From Nocardioides sp. 503 (GTDB taxonomy: Bacteria > Actinomycetota > Actinomycetes > Propionibacteriales > Nocardioidaceae): 64,000 nucleotides of DNA. The stretch is taken from contig NZ_SPUI01000007.1 of the NCBI RefSeq assembly GCF_004522095.1, forward strand, positions 1 to 64,000. The letters are read 5' to 3'. Numbering within the stretch: the first letter of the stretch is position 1; each line of letters begins with the position of its first letter. A model generated the notes under the pieces. The model was not told the DNA's origin and searched no databases. It saw only the letters and a program-made list of their open reading frames with translations. Of the stretch, positions 7,249 to 14,558 are shown piece by piece. The translations under genes were made by a program, and so were the position numbers.

Positions 7249-8706
7249 TCAGGAAGGCAGCGCCCGGACGATGTCCTCCACGCGGTCCTTGGCGTCGCCG
7301 AACAGCATCCGGGAGTTCTCCTTGAAGAAGAGCGGGTTCTGCACGCCGGCGTAGCCGGTCGCCATCGAGCGCTTGAAGACGATCACGTCGCGCGCGTGCC
7401 AGACCTCGAGCACGGGCATGCCCGCGATCGGCGAGCCGGGCTCGTCGAGGGCGGCGGGGTTGACGGTGTCGTTGGCCCCGATGACCAGCACCACGTCGGT
7501 CGACGCGAAGTCCGCGTTGATCTCGTCCATCTCCAGGACGATGTCGTAGGGCACGCGGGCCTCGGCGAGCAGCACGTTCATGTGCCCCGGCAGCCGGCCG
7601 GCGACCGGGTGGATCCCGAAGCGGACGTCGACGCCGCGCGCCCGCAGCCTCGCGGTGAGCTCGGCCACGGGGTACTGCGCCTGCGCGACCGCCATGCCGT
7701 AGCCGGGCGTGATCACCACCGACGTGGCGTCGGCCAGCAGCTCGGCGGCCTCGGCGGCCTGGATCTCGCGGTGCTCGCCGTAGTCGCGGGCCTCGCCGCT
7801 CACGGCGCCGTCGGAGCCGAAGCCGCCGGCGATGACCGAGATGAACGAGCGGTTCATCGCCTTGCACATGATGTAGGACAGGATCGCGCCGGAGGACCCC
7901 ACGAGGGAGCCGGTGATGATGAGCAGGTCGTTGTCGAGCAGGAAGCCCGCCGCGGCCGCCGCCCAGCCCGAGTAGCTGTTGAGCATCGAGACGACCACCG
8001 GCATGTCGCCGCCGCCGATCGCGGCGACCAGGTGGAAGCCGAGCGCCAGCGCCAGCGCGGTCATCAGCAGCAGCGGGACGATGCCGTGGTCGTGGTCGTT
8101 CATGAACCACACCAGCAGCGCGACCGACAGCACGATGATCGCCAGGTTGAGCAGGTGCCGGCCCGGCAGCGCGAGCGGCGTCGACTTCATCTTCGCGCTC
8201 AGCTTGAGGTTGGCCACGATCGAGCCGGTGAACGTCACCGCGCCGATGAAGACACCGATGAACACCTCGACCTCGTGGATCGTGCCGAGCGACCCGATGG
8301 TGGGTGCCTCGGGGTCGAGGAAGGAGTTGATGCCGACGAGCACGGCGGCCAGGCCCACGAAGCTGTGCAGGATCGCGACCAGCTCCGGCATCCCGGTCAT
8401 CTGGACGGTGCGCGCGCGCCACGCGCCGATGGCCGCGCCGATCAGCATCGCCACCACGATCACGCCGAGCGTCGAGCCCAGCCCGCGCCAGTGGTCGAGC
8501 GGGTCGGGCAGCTCGGCGCGGCGCGCGGCCAGCAGCAGGGTGGCGACGAGGGCGAGGCCCATGCCGACCATGCCCGCAAGGTTGCCGCGCTTGGCGGTCT
8601 CGTGCCGGGACAGGCCGGCCAGGGCGGCGATGAACAGCACGGCCGCGATGATGTACGCCGCCTGCACCAGCCCCGGCAGCTTGTCCGAGGTCAGGAAGTC
8701 ACTCAT
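7249..8706 (-). CDS. pntB: NAD(P) transhydrogenase subunit beta
   Basis: Beta subunit of the proton-translocating transhydrogenase, which drives hydride transfer from NADH to NADP with the proton gradient. The product has 485 residues. The first two thirds hold about nine membrane helices. The C-terminal NADP-binding domain (from about residue 305) carries the GYGMAVAQAQ motif and the later GANDTVNPAA segment. The start lies one base after the pntA stop, so the pair is translated together. The stop is 49 bases before the start of the inositol-phosphatase-like gene on the same strand. Confidence 0.96.
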   Translation of the reverse strand: MSDFLTSDKLPGLVQAAYIIAAVLFIAALAGLSRHETAKRGNLAGMVGMGLALVATLLLAARRAELPDPLDHWRGLGSTLGVIVVAMLIGAAIGAWRARTVQMTGMPELVAILHSFVGLAAVLVGINSFLDPEAPTIGSLGTIHEVEVFIGVFIGAVTFTGSIVANLKLSAKMKSTPLALPGRHLLNLAIIVLSVALLVWFMNDHDHGIVPLLLMTALALALGFHLVAAIGGGDMPVVVSMLNSYSGWAAAAAGFLLDNDLLIITGSLVGSSGAILSYIMCKAMNRSFISVIAGGFGSDGAVSGEARDYGEHREIQAAEAAELLADATSVVITPGYGMAVAQAQYPVAELTARLRARGVDVRFGIHPVAGRLPGHMNVLLAEARVPYDIVLEMDEINADFASTDVVLVIGANDTVNPAALDEPGSPIAGMPVLEVWHARDVIVFKRSMATGYAGVQNPLFFKENSRMLFGDAKDRVEDIVRALPS

Positions 8707-8707
8707 G

Positions 8708-10237
8708 TCAGTCCTTCCTGAACATCTCGAGCATCCGCAGCGTCACGAGGAACCCGCCGAAGATGTTGATGCTCGCCACGAGCACGGCCGCGGTCGCCAG
8801 GACCGCGATGGCCGGGTTGGTCGAGCCGACCTGGAGGATGCCGCCGACCAGGATGATCCCGCTGATCGCGTTGGTCTCGCTCATGAGCGGGGTGTGCAGC
8901 GCGTGCGCCACGTTGGAGATCACGTAGTAGCCCACGAAGACCGCGAGCACGAAGACCGTGAAGTGGTTGAGGAACGGCCCCGGCGCGTACGCCGCCAGCA
9001 CGGCGAACAGCACGGCGCCGAGCGCCGCGGCGTAGACCTTGCGGCGCGGGTCGGGCGGCGGCTTCGGCGCCACCGGCTCGGCCGCGACCACCGGCGCGGC
9101 CGCGGGCGCCGCCGAGACCTGCACGGGCGGTGGCGGCCACAGCAGCTCGCCGCCGTGAGTGACGGTGATCCCGCGCTGCACGACGTCGTCGAGGTCGAGG
9201 ACCAGCTGGCCGTCCTTGGCGGGGGTGAGCAGCTTGAAGAGGTTGACCACGTTGGTGCCGTAGAGCTGCGAGGTCTGCGCGGCCAGGCGGCCGGCGAGGT
9301 CGGTGTAGCCCAGGATCGTGACCAGGTTGTCGGTGACGACCCTCTCGTCGGCGCGGGTCAGCTCGCAGTTGCCGCCGTTGGCCGCGGCCATGTCGACGAT
9401 GACGCTGCCGTTGGCCATGCCGGCGACCGTGTCGGCCGTGACGAGCACGGGGGCCGGGCGACCGGGGATCAGCGCAGTGGTGATGACGATGTCGGCGTTG
9501 CGCGCCTCCTCGTCGTACATCGCCGCGGTGGCGGCCACCTGCTCGGCGGTCATCTCCTTGGCGTAGCCGTCGGAGCTGACCTCCTGCTCCATGTCGACGG
9601 TGACGAACTGCGCGCCCATGGACTCGACCTGCTCGGCGACCTCGGGGCGCACGTCGAAGGCGCGCACGACGGCGCCCATCGCCCCGGCGGCGCCGATCGC
9701 CGCGAGGCCGGCGACCCCGGCGCCGACGACGAAGACCCGGGCGGGCGGGACCTTGCCGGCGGCGGTGACCTGGCCGGTGAACTGGCGGCCGAAGACGTGG
9801 GCGGCCTCGATCACCGCGCGGTAGCCCGCGACGTTGGCCATCGACGACAGCACGTCCATCGACTGCGCGCGCGAGATGCGCGGGACCGCGTCCATGGCCA
9901 GGGCCGTGACCCCGGCCTGGTGCAGCCGCTCGACGAGCTCGGGGCTGCGCGCCGGCGCCATCAGCGACACGACCGTCGCCTGCGGGCGCAGCGTCCGGAT
10001 CTCGGCGGGCGTGGGGGCGTTGACCTTGACGACGACGTCGCTCTCCCACACCTCGTCGGCCGGGACGACGGTGACACCGGCCTCGGCGTAGGCGGCGTCC
10101 GGCTGGTCGGCCAGGAGCCCCGCGCCGGACTCGACGACGACCTCGTAGCCGAGCCCGATCAGCTGGGACGCGGTCTTCGGGGTGGCGGCGACGAGGGTCT
10201 CGCCGGCCTTGGACTCGCGCGGGATGCCGATGCGCAC
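8708..10237 (-). CDS. pntA: NAD(P) transhydrogenase subunit alpha (fused alpha1-alpha2)
   Basis: Alpha subunit of 509 residues. The N-terminal two thirds form the NAD(H)-binding domain I, beginning MRIGIPRESKAGE, with the Rossmann motif GAGVAGLAAIGAAGAMGA near residues 163-180. After a Pro/Ala-rich linker (about 375-400) come four membrane helices. Alpha1 and alpha2 are thus fused as in E. coli, whereas many actinobacteria split them. GTG 10237 is chosen because AGGAGG is five bases upstream; the frame continues upstream only by chance. A TAGGTT box on the same strand at 10269-10274 and an inverted repeat sit before it. Confidence 0.95.
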   Translation of the reverse strand: MRIGIPRESKAGETLVAATPKTASQLIGLGYEVVVESGAGLLADQPDAAYAEAGVTVVPADEVWESDVVVKVNAPTPAEIRTLRPQATVVSLMAPARSPELVERLHQAGVTALAMDAVPRISRAQSMDVLSSMANVAGYRAVIEAAHVFGRQFTGQVTAAGKVPPARVFVVGAGVAGLAAIGAAGAMGAVVRAFDVRPEVAEQVESMGAQFVTVDMEQEVSSDGYAKEMTAEQVAATAAMYDEEARNADIVITTALIPGRPAPVLVTADTVAGMANGSVIVDMAAANGGNCELTRADERVVTDNLVTILGYTDLAGRLAAQTSQLYGTNVVNLFKLLTPAKDGQLVLDLDDVVQRGITVTHGGELLWPPPPVQVSAAPAAAPVVAAEPVAPKPPPDPRRKVYAAALGAVLFAVLAAYAPGPFLNHFTVFVLAVFVGYYVISNVAHALHTPLMSETNAISGIILVGGILQVGSTNPAIAVLATAAVLVASINIFGGFLVTLRMLEMFRKD

Positions 10238-10252
10238 GGCTGCCTCCTGTGG

Positions 10253-10274
10253 GGTTGAACCGCAGGTCAACCTA
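10253..10274 (-). promoter_or_regulatory. pntAB promoter region with inverted repeat
   Basis: GGTTGA (10253-10258) and TCAACC (10267-10272) form an inverted repeat with an 8-base spacer. On the minus strand TAGGTT at 10269-10274 is a likely -10 hexamer, about 32 bases before the pntA GTG. An operator overlapping the promoter is plausible; its regulator is unknown. Confidence 0.4.
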
Positions 10275-10354
10275 CACAGCAGGGCATGTGACCTGGGCCA
10301 CTGCCCAGGGCGGCCCGATCGCCGGCTCGATCGCCGGCCCGAAGGGGCGTCGGG

Positions 10355-10996
10355 TCAGTGGGCGAGGCCGTAGAGCCGGTCGCCGGCGTCGCCGAGTCCC
10401 GGGACGATGTAGCCCTTCTCGTTGAGCCGCTCGTCCATGGCCGCGGTGACCACGGTGACGGGCACGTCGAGGCCGGTGAGCTCCTCCTCGAGGCGCGCGC
10501 AGCCCTCCGGTGCGGCGAGGAGGCAGATGGCGGTGATGTGGTCGGCGCCGCGGTCGGTGAGGAAGCGGATCGCCGCCGCCAGCGTGCCGCCCGTGGCGAG
10601 CATCGGGTCCAGCACGTAGCACTGGCGGCCCGAGAGGTCCTCCGGCAGCCGCTCGGCGTACGTCGACGCCTCGAGCGTCTCCTCGTTGCGCATCATGCCG
10701 AGGAAGCCGACCTCGGCCGTCGGCAGCAGCCGCATCATGCCGTCGAGCATCCCGAGCCCGGCGCGCAGGATCGGGACGACCAGCGGCTTGGGGGTGGCCA
10801 GCTTGACGCCGGTCATGGGCGACACCGGGGTCACGATGTCGTGCGGGTCGACGCGCACGTCGCGGGTGGCCTCGTAGGCCAGGAGCGTCACCAGCTCGTC
10901 GGTGAGGCTGCGGAACGTCGGCGAGTCGGTGCTCACGTCGCGCAGCGTCGTGAGCTTGTGGGCGACGAGCGGGTGGTCGACGACGTGGGTACGCAT
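10355..10996 (-). CDS. upp: Uracil phosphoribosyltransferase
   Basis: Pyrimidine salvage enzyme of 213 residues that makes UMP from uracil and PRPP. The PRPP-binding loop VLDPMLATGGT is at residues 128-138, and the C-terminal uracil-binding region GYIVPGLGDAGDRLYG is intact. The ATG at 10996 starts the conserved MRTHVVDHPLVAHKL beginning. It has no ribosome site but a TACGGT box six bases upstream, so it is probably leaderless. It is divergent from the tadA pair. The 117 bases between its stop and pntA hold a direct repeat of GATCGCCGGC and no gene. Confidence 0.96.
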   Translation of the reverse strand: MRTHVVDHPLVAHKLTTLRDVSTDSPTFRSLTDELVTLLAYEATRDVRVDPHDIVTPVSPMTGVKLATPKPLVVPILRAGLGMLDGMMRLLPTAEVGFLGMMRNEETLEASTYAERLPEDLSGRQCYVLDPMLATGGTLAAAIRFLTDRGADHITAICLLAAPEGCARLEEELTGLDVPVTVVTAAMDERLNEKGYIVPGLGDAGDRLYGLAH

Positions 10997-11002
10997 GCGC
11001 AA

Positions 11003-11008
11003 ACCGTA
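11003..11008 (-). promoter_or_regulatory. -10 element for leaderless upp
   Basis: On the minus strand TACGGT lies six bases before the upp ATG, and no ribosome site is present. Confidence 0.5.
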
Positions 11009-11105
11009 GTGGAACCCGGGGGGAACAGGGTTGGCCGTCACCGCCGGGCGTGCCACTCTGGACGCGTCCGGTGCACGACCGGCGCGAGCGAGCGGAGGAG
11101 CAGCG

Positions 11106-11591
11106 GTGTCCGAGACCTCCGACGGCGTCGACTTCGCCCTGGCCGCCTACCGCGAGGAGGGGGCCTGGACCGTGCACGAGCTGGCCCACGACACCCTCGT
11201 CGACGTCGAGACGCTGGCCCACGCGCTGCGCCGGTTCCCCGGCGACCACGGCGCGGTCGGGCTGGTCGCCGTCGACGAGGACTTCTTCGTCCTCGTGCGC
11301 GTGGCCGGCCCCCAGACGCGCGTCCTGCTCTCCGACATCACCGCCGCCGACGAGTGGGAGCTGGCCGCCTCCGCGGTCGACTTCCTCCACCTGCCGCCGC
11401 CCGAGGACGACGACGAGCAGGCGCCGGCCGGCGACCTCGACCTCCTGGGCGACCTCGGCGTGCCCGCCATGGACCTGGCGATCCTGCTCGACGACGTCGA
11501 CAGCTACCCCGACGAGATCCTCTCGGACGTCGCCCGCCGGCTGGGCTTCGGCGAGCAGTTCGACGACGCGGTCGGCCTCACCTCCGCGTGA
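11106..11591 (+). CDS. tRNA adenosine deaminase-associated protein
   Basis: Acidic protein of 161 residues that matches the small actinobacterial family found directly upstream of tadA. Its biochemical role is not known; by position it may assist wobble deamination of tRNA-Arg. The N-terminal half looks alpha/beta (VHELAHDTLVDVETLAHALRR region), a disordered acidic stretch PPPEDDDEQ lies near residue 100, and a helical C-terminus contains DDVDSYPDEILSDVARRLGF-like sequence. GTG 11106 is chosen because GGAGGAG is five bases upstream. The stop overlaps the tadA start (GTGA). Confidence 0.85.
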   Translation: MSETSDGVDFALAAYREEGAWTVHELAHDTLVDVETLAHALRRFPGDHGAVGLVAVDEDFFVLVRVAGPQTRVLLSDITAADEWELAASAVDFLHLPPPEDDDEQAPAGDLDLLGDLGVPAMDLAILLDDVDSYPDEILSDVARRLGFGEQFDDAVGLTSA

Positions 11592-12067
11592 GCGGCCCCG
11601 CCCGGTGGCGCGAGCCCATGCTGGCCGCCCTGGAGCAGGCGCGCGCCGCGCTCGCGACCGGTGACGTCCCGATCGGCGCGGTCGTCCTGGCGGCCGACGG
11701 CACCGTCGTCGCGACCGGGCGCAACGTGCGCGAGGCCGAGGGCGACCCCACCGGCCACGCGGAGATCGTCGCCCTGCGCGCGGCTGCGGCAGCCCGGGGG
11801 GAGTGGCGCCTGGACGGCTGCACGCTCGTCGTCACCCTCGAGCCCTGCACGATGTGCGCCGGCGCCGCCGTGCTGAGCCGGGTCGACCGGGTGGTCTTCG
11901 GCGCCTACGACGACAAGGCCGGCGCGGTGGGCAGCCTGTGGGACGTGGTGCGCGACCGGCGGCTCAACCACCGGCCCGAGGTGGTGTCCGGAGTGCTGGC
12001 CGCCGAGTCGGCCGAGCTGCTCGCCGCGTTCTTTTCGCACCAGCGCACTACAGATTCATCCCATTAG
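11588..12067 (+). CDS. tadA: tRNA-specific adenosine deaminase (wobble A34 to inosine)
   Basis: Zinc deaminase of 159 residues that edits A34 of tRNA-Arg(ACG) to inosine. The zinc and catalytic residues are present: His57-Ala-Glu59 and Pro86-Cys87-Thr-Met-Cys90. The length is normal. GTG 11588 overlaps the partner gene's stop by one TGA frame, implying coupling; ATG 11618 is a weaker alternative that would clip the first helix. The C-terminus AFFSHQR is typical. It ends 38 bases before a leaderless secreted-protein gene. Confidence 0.94.
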   Translation: MSGPARWREPMLAALEQARAALATGDVPIGAVVLAADGTVVATGRNVREAEGDPTGHAEIVALRAAAAARGEWRLDGCTLVVTLEPCTMCAGAAVLSRVDRVVFGAYDDKAGAVGSLWDVVRDRRLNHRPEVVSGVLAAESAELLAAFFSHQRTTDSSH

Positions 12068-12092
12068 GGGGACGTGTTCACCCGAGCAGGGT

Positions 12093-12098
12093 TAGGCT
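12093..12098 (+). promoter_or_regulatory. -10 element for leaderless secreted-protein gene
   Basis: TAGGCT lies seven bases before the GTG at 12106, and no ribosome site is present. Confidence 0.5.
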
Positions 12099-12105
12099 TC
12101 TGCTC

Positions 12106-13287
12106 GTGTCGATCCGAGCCGGTCTGGGAGTCCTCGCCACGCTGGCGGCGGCCACCGTGGCGTCGGTGGCGTCCGTCGCCCCCGCCCACGCCGACTCCAC
12201 CGTGACCGTCCGCGGCACCGCCTTCCCGGACGCCCGCGCCCAGCTCGGTTTCGTCGGCTGCGGCTCGCTCTTCGCGCGCACCGCGGAGCCCGTGCAGCCC
12301 CGCATCGGCCGCGCCCCCGGGCTCGCCCCGGCCGGCCAGCGCAGCCTCGGCTTCGACCTCGCCGGCGGCAACGCCATGGGCGGGCTGTTCTCCGTCGCCT
12401 CCGTCACCCGCACCGTCACGGCCGGCATGACCGTCCACGCCCCCGTCGGCGCGACCGGGGTGGCCTACGCCGGCTACCGCTCGCCCGCCGACGCCGGCAC
12501 CAGCCTGGCGTGGTTCGGCCGGGCCACGGTGACCGCGGCCGCGGGCATCTGGCAGAACGTCGACGCCACGCTGCTGTCCTACGTCTGGACCCAGTACGAC
12601 CTCGCCACCGGCCGGGTCGTCACCCCCGCGTCCACCGCGCCGGCCACGACCGTGCGGACCTTCGCGGCCGCCCACGGCGGCGACGGCCCCGGCCTCTTCA
12701 CGGTCGGCTTCGGCTGTGACGGCCAGCCGTTCAGCATGGACGCGCTGCGCTCCGGCACCGCCGGCGACGTCACGACGTACGACGTCGAGGGGCTCGCCAC
12801 CTCCACCGAGATGGTCGGCGACCGCACCACCGTCGAGGCCGGTGAGAGCGTCGAGCTCCACGGCGTCCTCAACGTCGAGGGCGGGGTCGTCCCCCACGCC
12901 ACGCTGCTCCTCGAGGAGCTGCCCGCGGGCGCGCAGCGCTGGACGACGGTCGCCGTCGTCGACGCCGACGACGCCCACGTGACGGTGACGCCCACGACCC
13001 GCACGTCCTACCGCTGGCGCTTCGTCGACCGGCCGCTCGCCGAGGCCAGCGAGTCGCTCACCTACGTCGTCGACGTCGCCGCACCCGCCGCGCAGACCCC
13101 GGCTCCGGCCCCGTCCGCGACGCCGACCCCGCGCAGCACCCCGTCGCCGAAGCCCGCGCCCGCCCCCAAGCCGACGCCCACGCCTGCGGCGCCCTCGGTG
13201 ACGCCGACCCCGTCGTCGGCGCCGTCCGCCACGCCCCCCACGCCGTCCGTGACGGCGACGCCGGGCGCCACGCCCGCCTCCGACTAG
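12106..13287 (+). CDS. Secreted protein with Pro/Thr-rich tail
   Basis: Unrecognised exported protein of 393 residues. A Sec signal peptide occupies residues 1-30 (cut after PAHA). The mature part is beta-rich with two Cys. A segment around residues 240-325 resembles a bacterial Ig-like or wrapping domain. From about residue 328 to the end the chain is low-complexity Pro, Thr, Ala and Ser, as in cell-wall-spanning linkers; there is no LPXTG motif or C-terminal membrane anchor, so it is probably loosely wall-held or released. GTG 12106 follows a TAGGCT box by seven bases. It converges on the LacI gene, with direct repeats of AGCTCGGGCG at 13286 and 13299 between the stops. Confidence 0.72.
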   Translation: MSIRAGLGVLATLAAATVASVASVAPAHADSTVTVRGTAFPDARAQLGFVGCGSLFARTAEPVQPRIGRAPGLAPAGQRSLGFDLAGGNAMGGLFSVASVTRTVTAGMTVHAPVGATGVAYAGYRSPADAGTSLAWFGRATVTAAAGIWQNVDATLLSYVWTQYDLATGRVVTPASTAPATTVRTFAAAHGGDGPGLFTVGFGCDGQPFSMDALRSGTAGDVTTYDVEGLATSTEMVGDRTTVEAGESVELHGVLNVEGGVVPHATLLLEELPAGAQRWTTVAVVDADDAHVTVTPTTRTSYRWRFVDRPLAEASESLTYVVDVAAPAAQTPAPAPSATPTPRSTPSPKPAPAPKPTPTPAAPSVTPTPSSAPSATPPTPSVTATPGATPASD

Positions 13288-13321
13288 CTCGGGCGACCAG
13301 CTCGGGCGCCAGCCCTGGGGG

Positions 13322-14350
13322 CTAGCTCTGGGTGGAGCGGCGGGCCACCAGGTCCGGCGTGAAGGTGATCTGCTGGTGCCGGTGCGCCGGGTTGGTCGCC
13401 TCGTCCAGCAGCAGCTCGGCGGCGGCCCGCCCGAGGCTCGTGCGCGGCTGGCGCACCGACGTCAGCGGCACGGCGGCGGCGGCCGCGAAGTCGATGTCGT
13501 CGAAGCCGACGATCGCCAGGTCCTCGGGGACCCGCTGCCCGGCCTGGGTGACGTGCTGGAGGAGCCCCAACGCGACCAGGTCGTTGGCGCAGAACGCCGC
13601 GGTCGGCCGGTTGCGCGAGGGGAGCCCGGCCAGCCGCTCCCCGGCCTCGCGGCCGTCGGCGAAGGTGAGTCCCGGGGTGGTGATCGTGACCAGCGCGTCC
13701 TCGCCCAGCCCGGCGTCGCGGCAGGCCTCGAGCGCACCCTGGTGGCGGTCCCGGACCTGTCCGATCGCAGTGGGCCCGCCGACGAAGGCGATCCGGCGGT
13801 GCCCCTGGTCCACGAGGTGCTCGACCGCGAGGCGCCCGCCGGCGACGTCGTCGGCCGCCGCCGAGCAGAAGCTGTCGTCGTCGCGCGTCCGGTCGACGAT
13901 CACGAGGGGGGTGTGCCGCGCGATCTCGTCGAGCAGCGCCGAGGACGCGTCGACCGGCGTGAGCAGGATGCCCTGCACCCGTTGCTGCTGGAGGTTGCGC
14001 AGGTAGGCCGCCTCGCGCCGGGGGTCGTTGTCGGTGTTGCAGAGGAAGAGCGACAGGTCGGAGTCGGCGGTCGCGCGGTCGATGCCGCGCGCCACGTCGG
14101 TGAAGAACGGGTTGCTGACGTCGAGCATCACGTAGCCGATGACCCGGCTCTGCCCTGCGCGCAGCTGGCGGGCGGACTCGTTGCGCACGAAGCCGAGCTC
14201 GAGCATGGCCGCCTGCACCTTGGCCCGGGTGGCGGGGCTGACCCGGTCGGGGCGGTTGAGCACGTTGGAGACGGTGCCCAGGGACACGCCCGCGGCGGCG
14301 GCCACGTCGACCACGGAGGCGTCACGGCTCCCTGGCTGGACCACGCGCAC
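13322..14350 (-). CDS. LacI-family regulator, probable repressor of the rhamnose regulon
   Basis: DNA-binding repressor of 342 residues. The LacI-type helix-turn-helix and hinge helix occupy about residues 13-60 (VVDVAAAAGVSLGTVSNVLN region). A periplasmic-binding-protein-like sensor domain follows, with FVGGP and GFDDIDFA segments near the usual positions. The start GTG at 14350 has GAGGAG upstream. It is divergent from the GH106-type enzyme. Palindromes of the TGAAACGATTCA type stand in its own upstream region, before both rhamnosidases, before the transporter operon and before the binding-protein gene, so it very likely controls them with L-rhamnose or a derivative as inducer. The target assignment is inference. 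Confidence 0.85.
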   Translation of the reverse strand: MRVVQPGSRDASVVDVAAAAGVSLGTVSNVLNRPDRVSPATRAKVQAAMLELGFVRNESARQLRAGQSRVIGYVMLDVSNPFFTDVARGIDRATADSDLSLFLCNTDNDPRREAAYLRNLQQQRVQGILLTPVDASSALLDEIARHTPLVIVDRTRDDDSFCSAAADDVAGGRLAVEHLVDQGHRRIAFVGGPTAIGQVRDRHQGALEACRDAGLGEDALVTITTPGLTFADGREAGERLAGLPSRNRPTAAFCANDLVALGLLQHVTQAGQRVPEDLAIVGFDDIDFAAAAAVPLTSVRQPRTSLGRAAAELLLDEATNPAHRHQQITFTPDLVARRSTQS

Positions 14351-14412
14351 CGCACCCCTCTCCTCACCAGCCCGAACGCCGCCACCCTACGGCAGCCCGT
14401 GGGCCACCGAAG

Positions 14413-14425
14413 TGAAACCTTTTCA
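14413..14425. promoter_or_regulatory. Operator-like palindrome before the LacI regulator
   Basis: TGAAACCTTTTCA is a 5-3-5 palindrome related to the rhamnose-regulon operator but one base longer. It lies 63 bases upstream of the regulator start and could serve autoregulation. Confidence 0.45.
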
Positions 14426-14478
14426 ACCTGGTGCCGGGCTCGGTCGGCCCCTGGCCGGATGCTGCCACGTCGGCCTCT

Positions 14479-14494
14479 TGTGACGGGCGTCACC
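14479..14494. promoter_or_regulatory. CRP/GlxR-like site before the GH106-type gene
   Basis: TGTGA-CGGGCG-TCACC, one base short of the TGTGA-N6-TCACA consensus of cAMP-responsive regulators. It is followed by TAGGGT (14502-14507) as probable -10 and then by the LacI-type operator, the same order as before the GH78 gene. Confidence 0.5.
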
Positions 14495-14514
14495 CCCGTC
14501 CTAGGGTGACGCAC

Positions 14515-14526
14515 TGAATCGTTTCA
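14515..14526. promoter_or_regulatory. Rhamnose-regulon operator before the GH106-type gene
   Basis: TGAATCGTTTCA, the exact reverse complement of the site before the transporter operon (19294-19305). It starts eight bases after the TAGGGT hexamer, so a bound repressor would cover the transcription start. Confidence 0.7.
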
Positions 14527-14558
14527 CCCCGTCGCTTCTCCACCCGATCGGACTCGTC

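Noticed and set aside
7048..8721. Long plus-strand frame opposite pntB
   Set aside because: Antisense of a clear transhydrogenase gene, with a His/Arg/Asp-rich sequence and no recognisable motif.
10310..10345. Tandem GATCGCCGGC repeats between upp and pntA
   Set aside because: Only two short units; too little for a repeat family or array.
13286..13324. Terminator between the secreted-protein and LacI genes
   Set aside because: Only a 5-bp stem (AGCCC/GGGCT) and direct repeats of AGCTCGGGCG; no T-tract, so not called.
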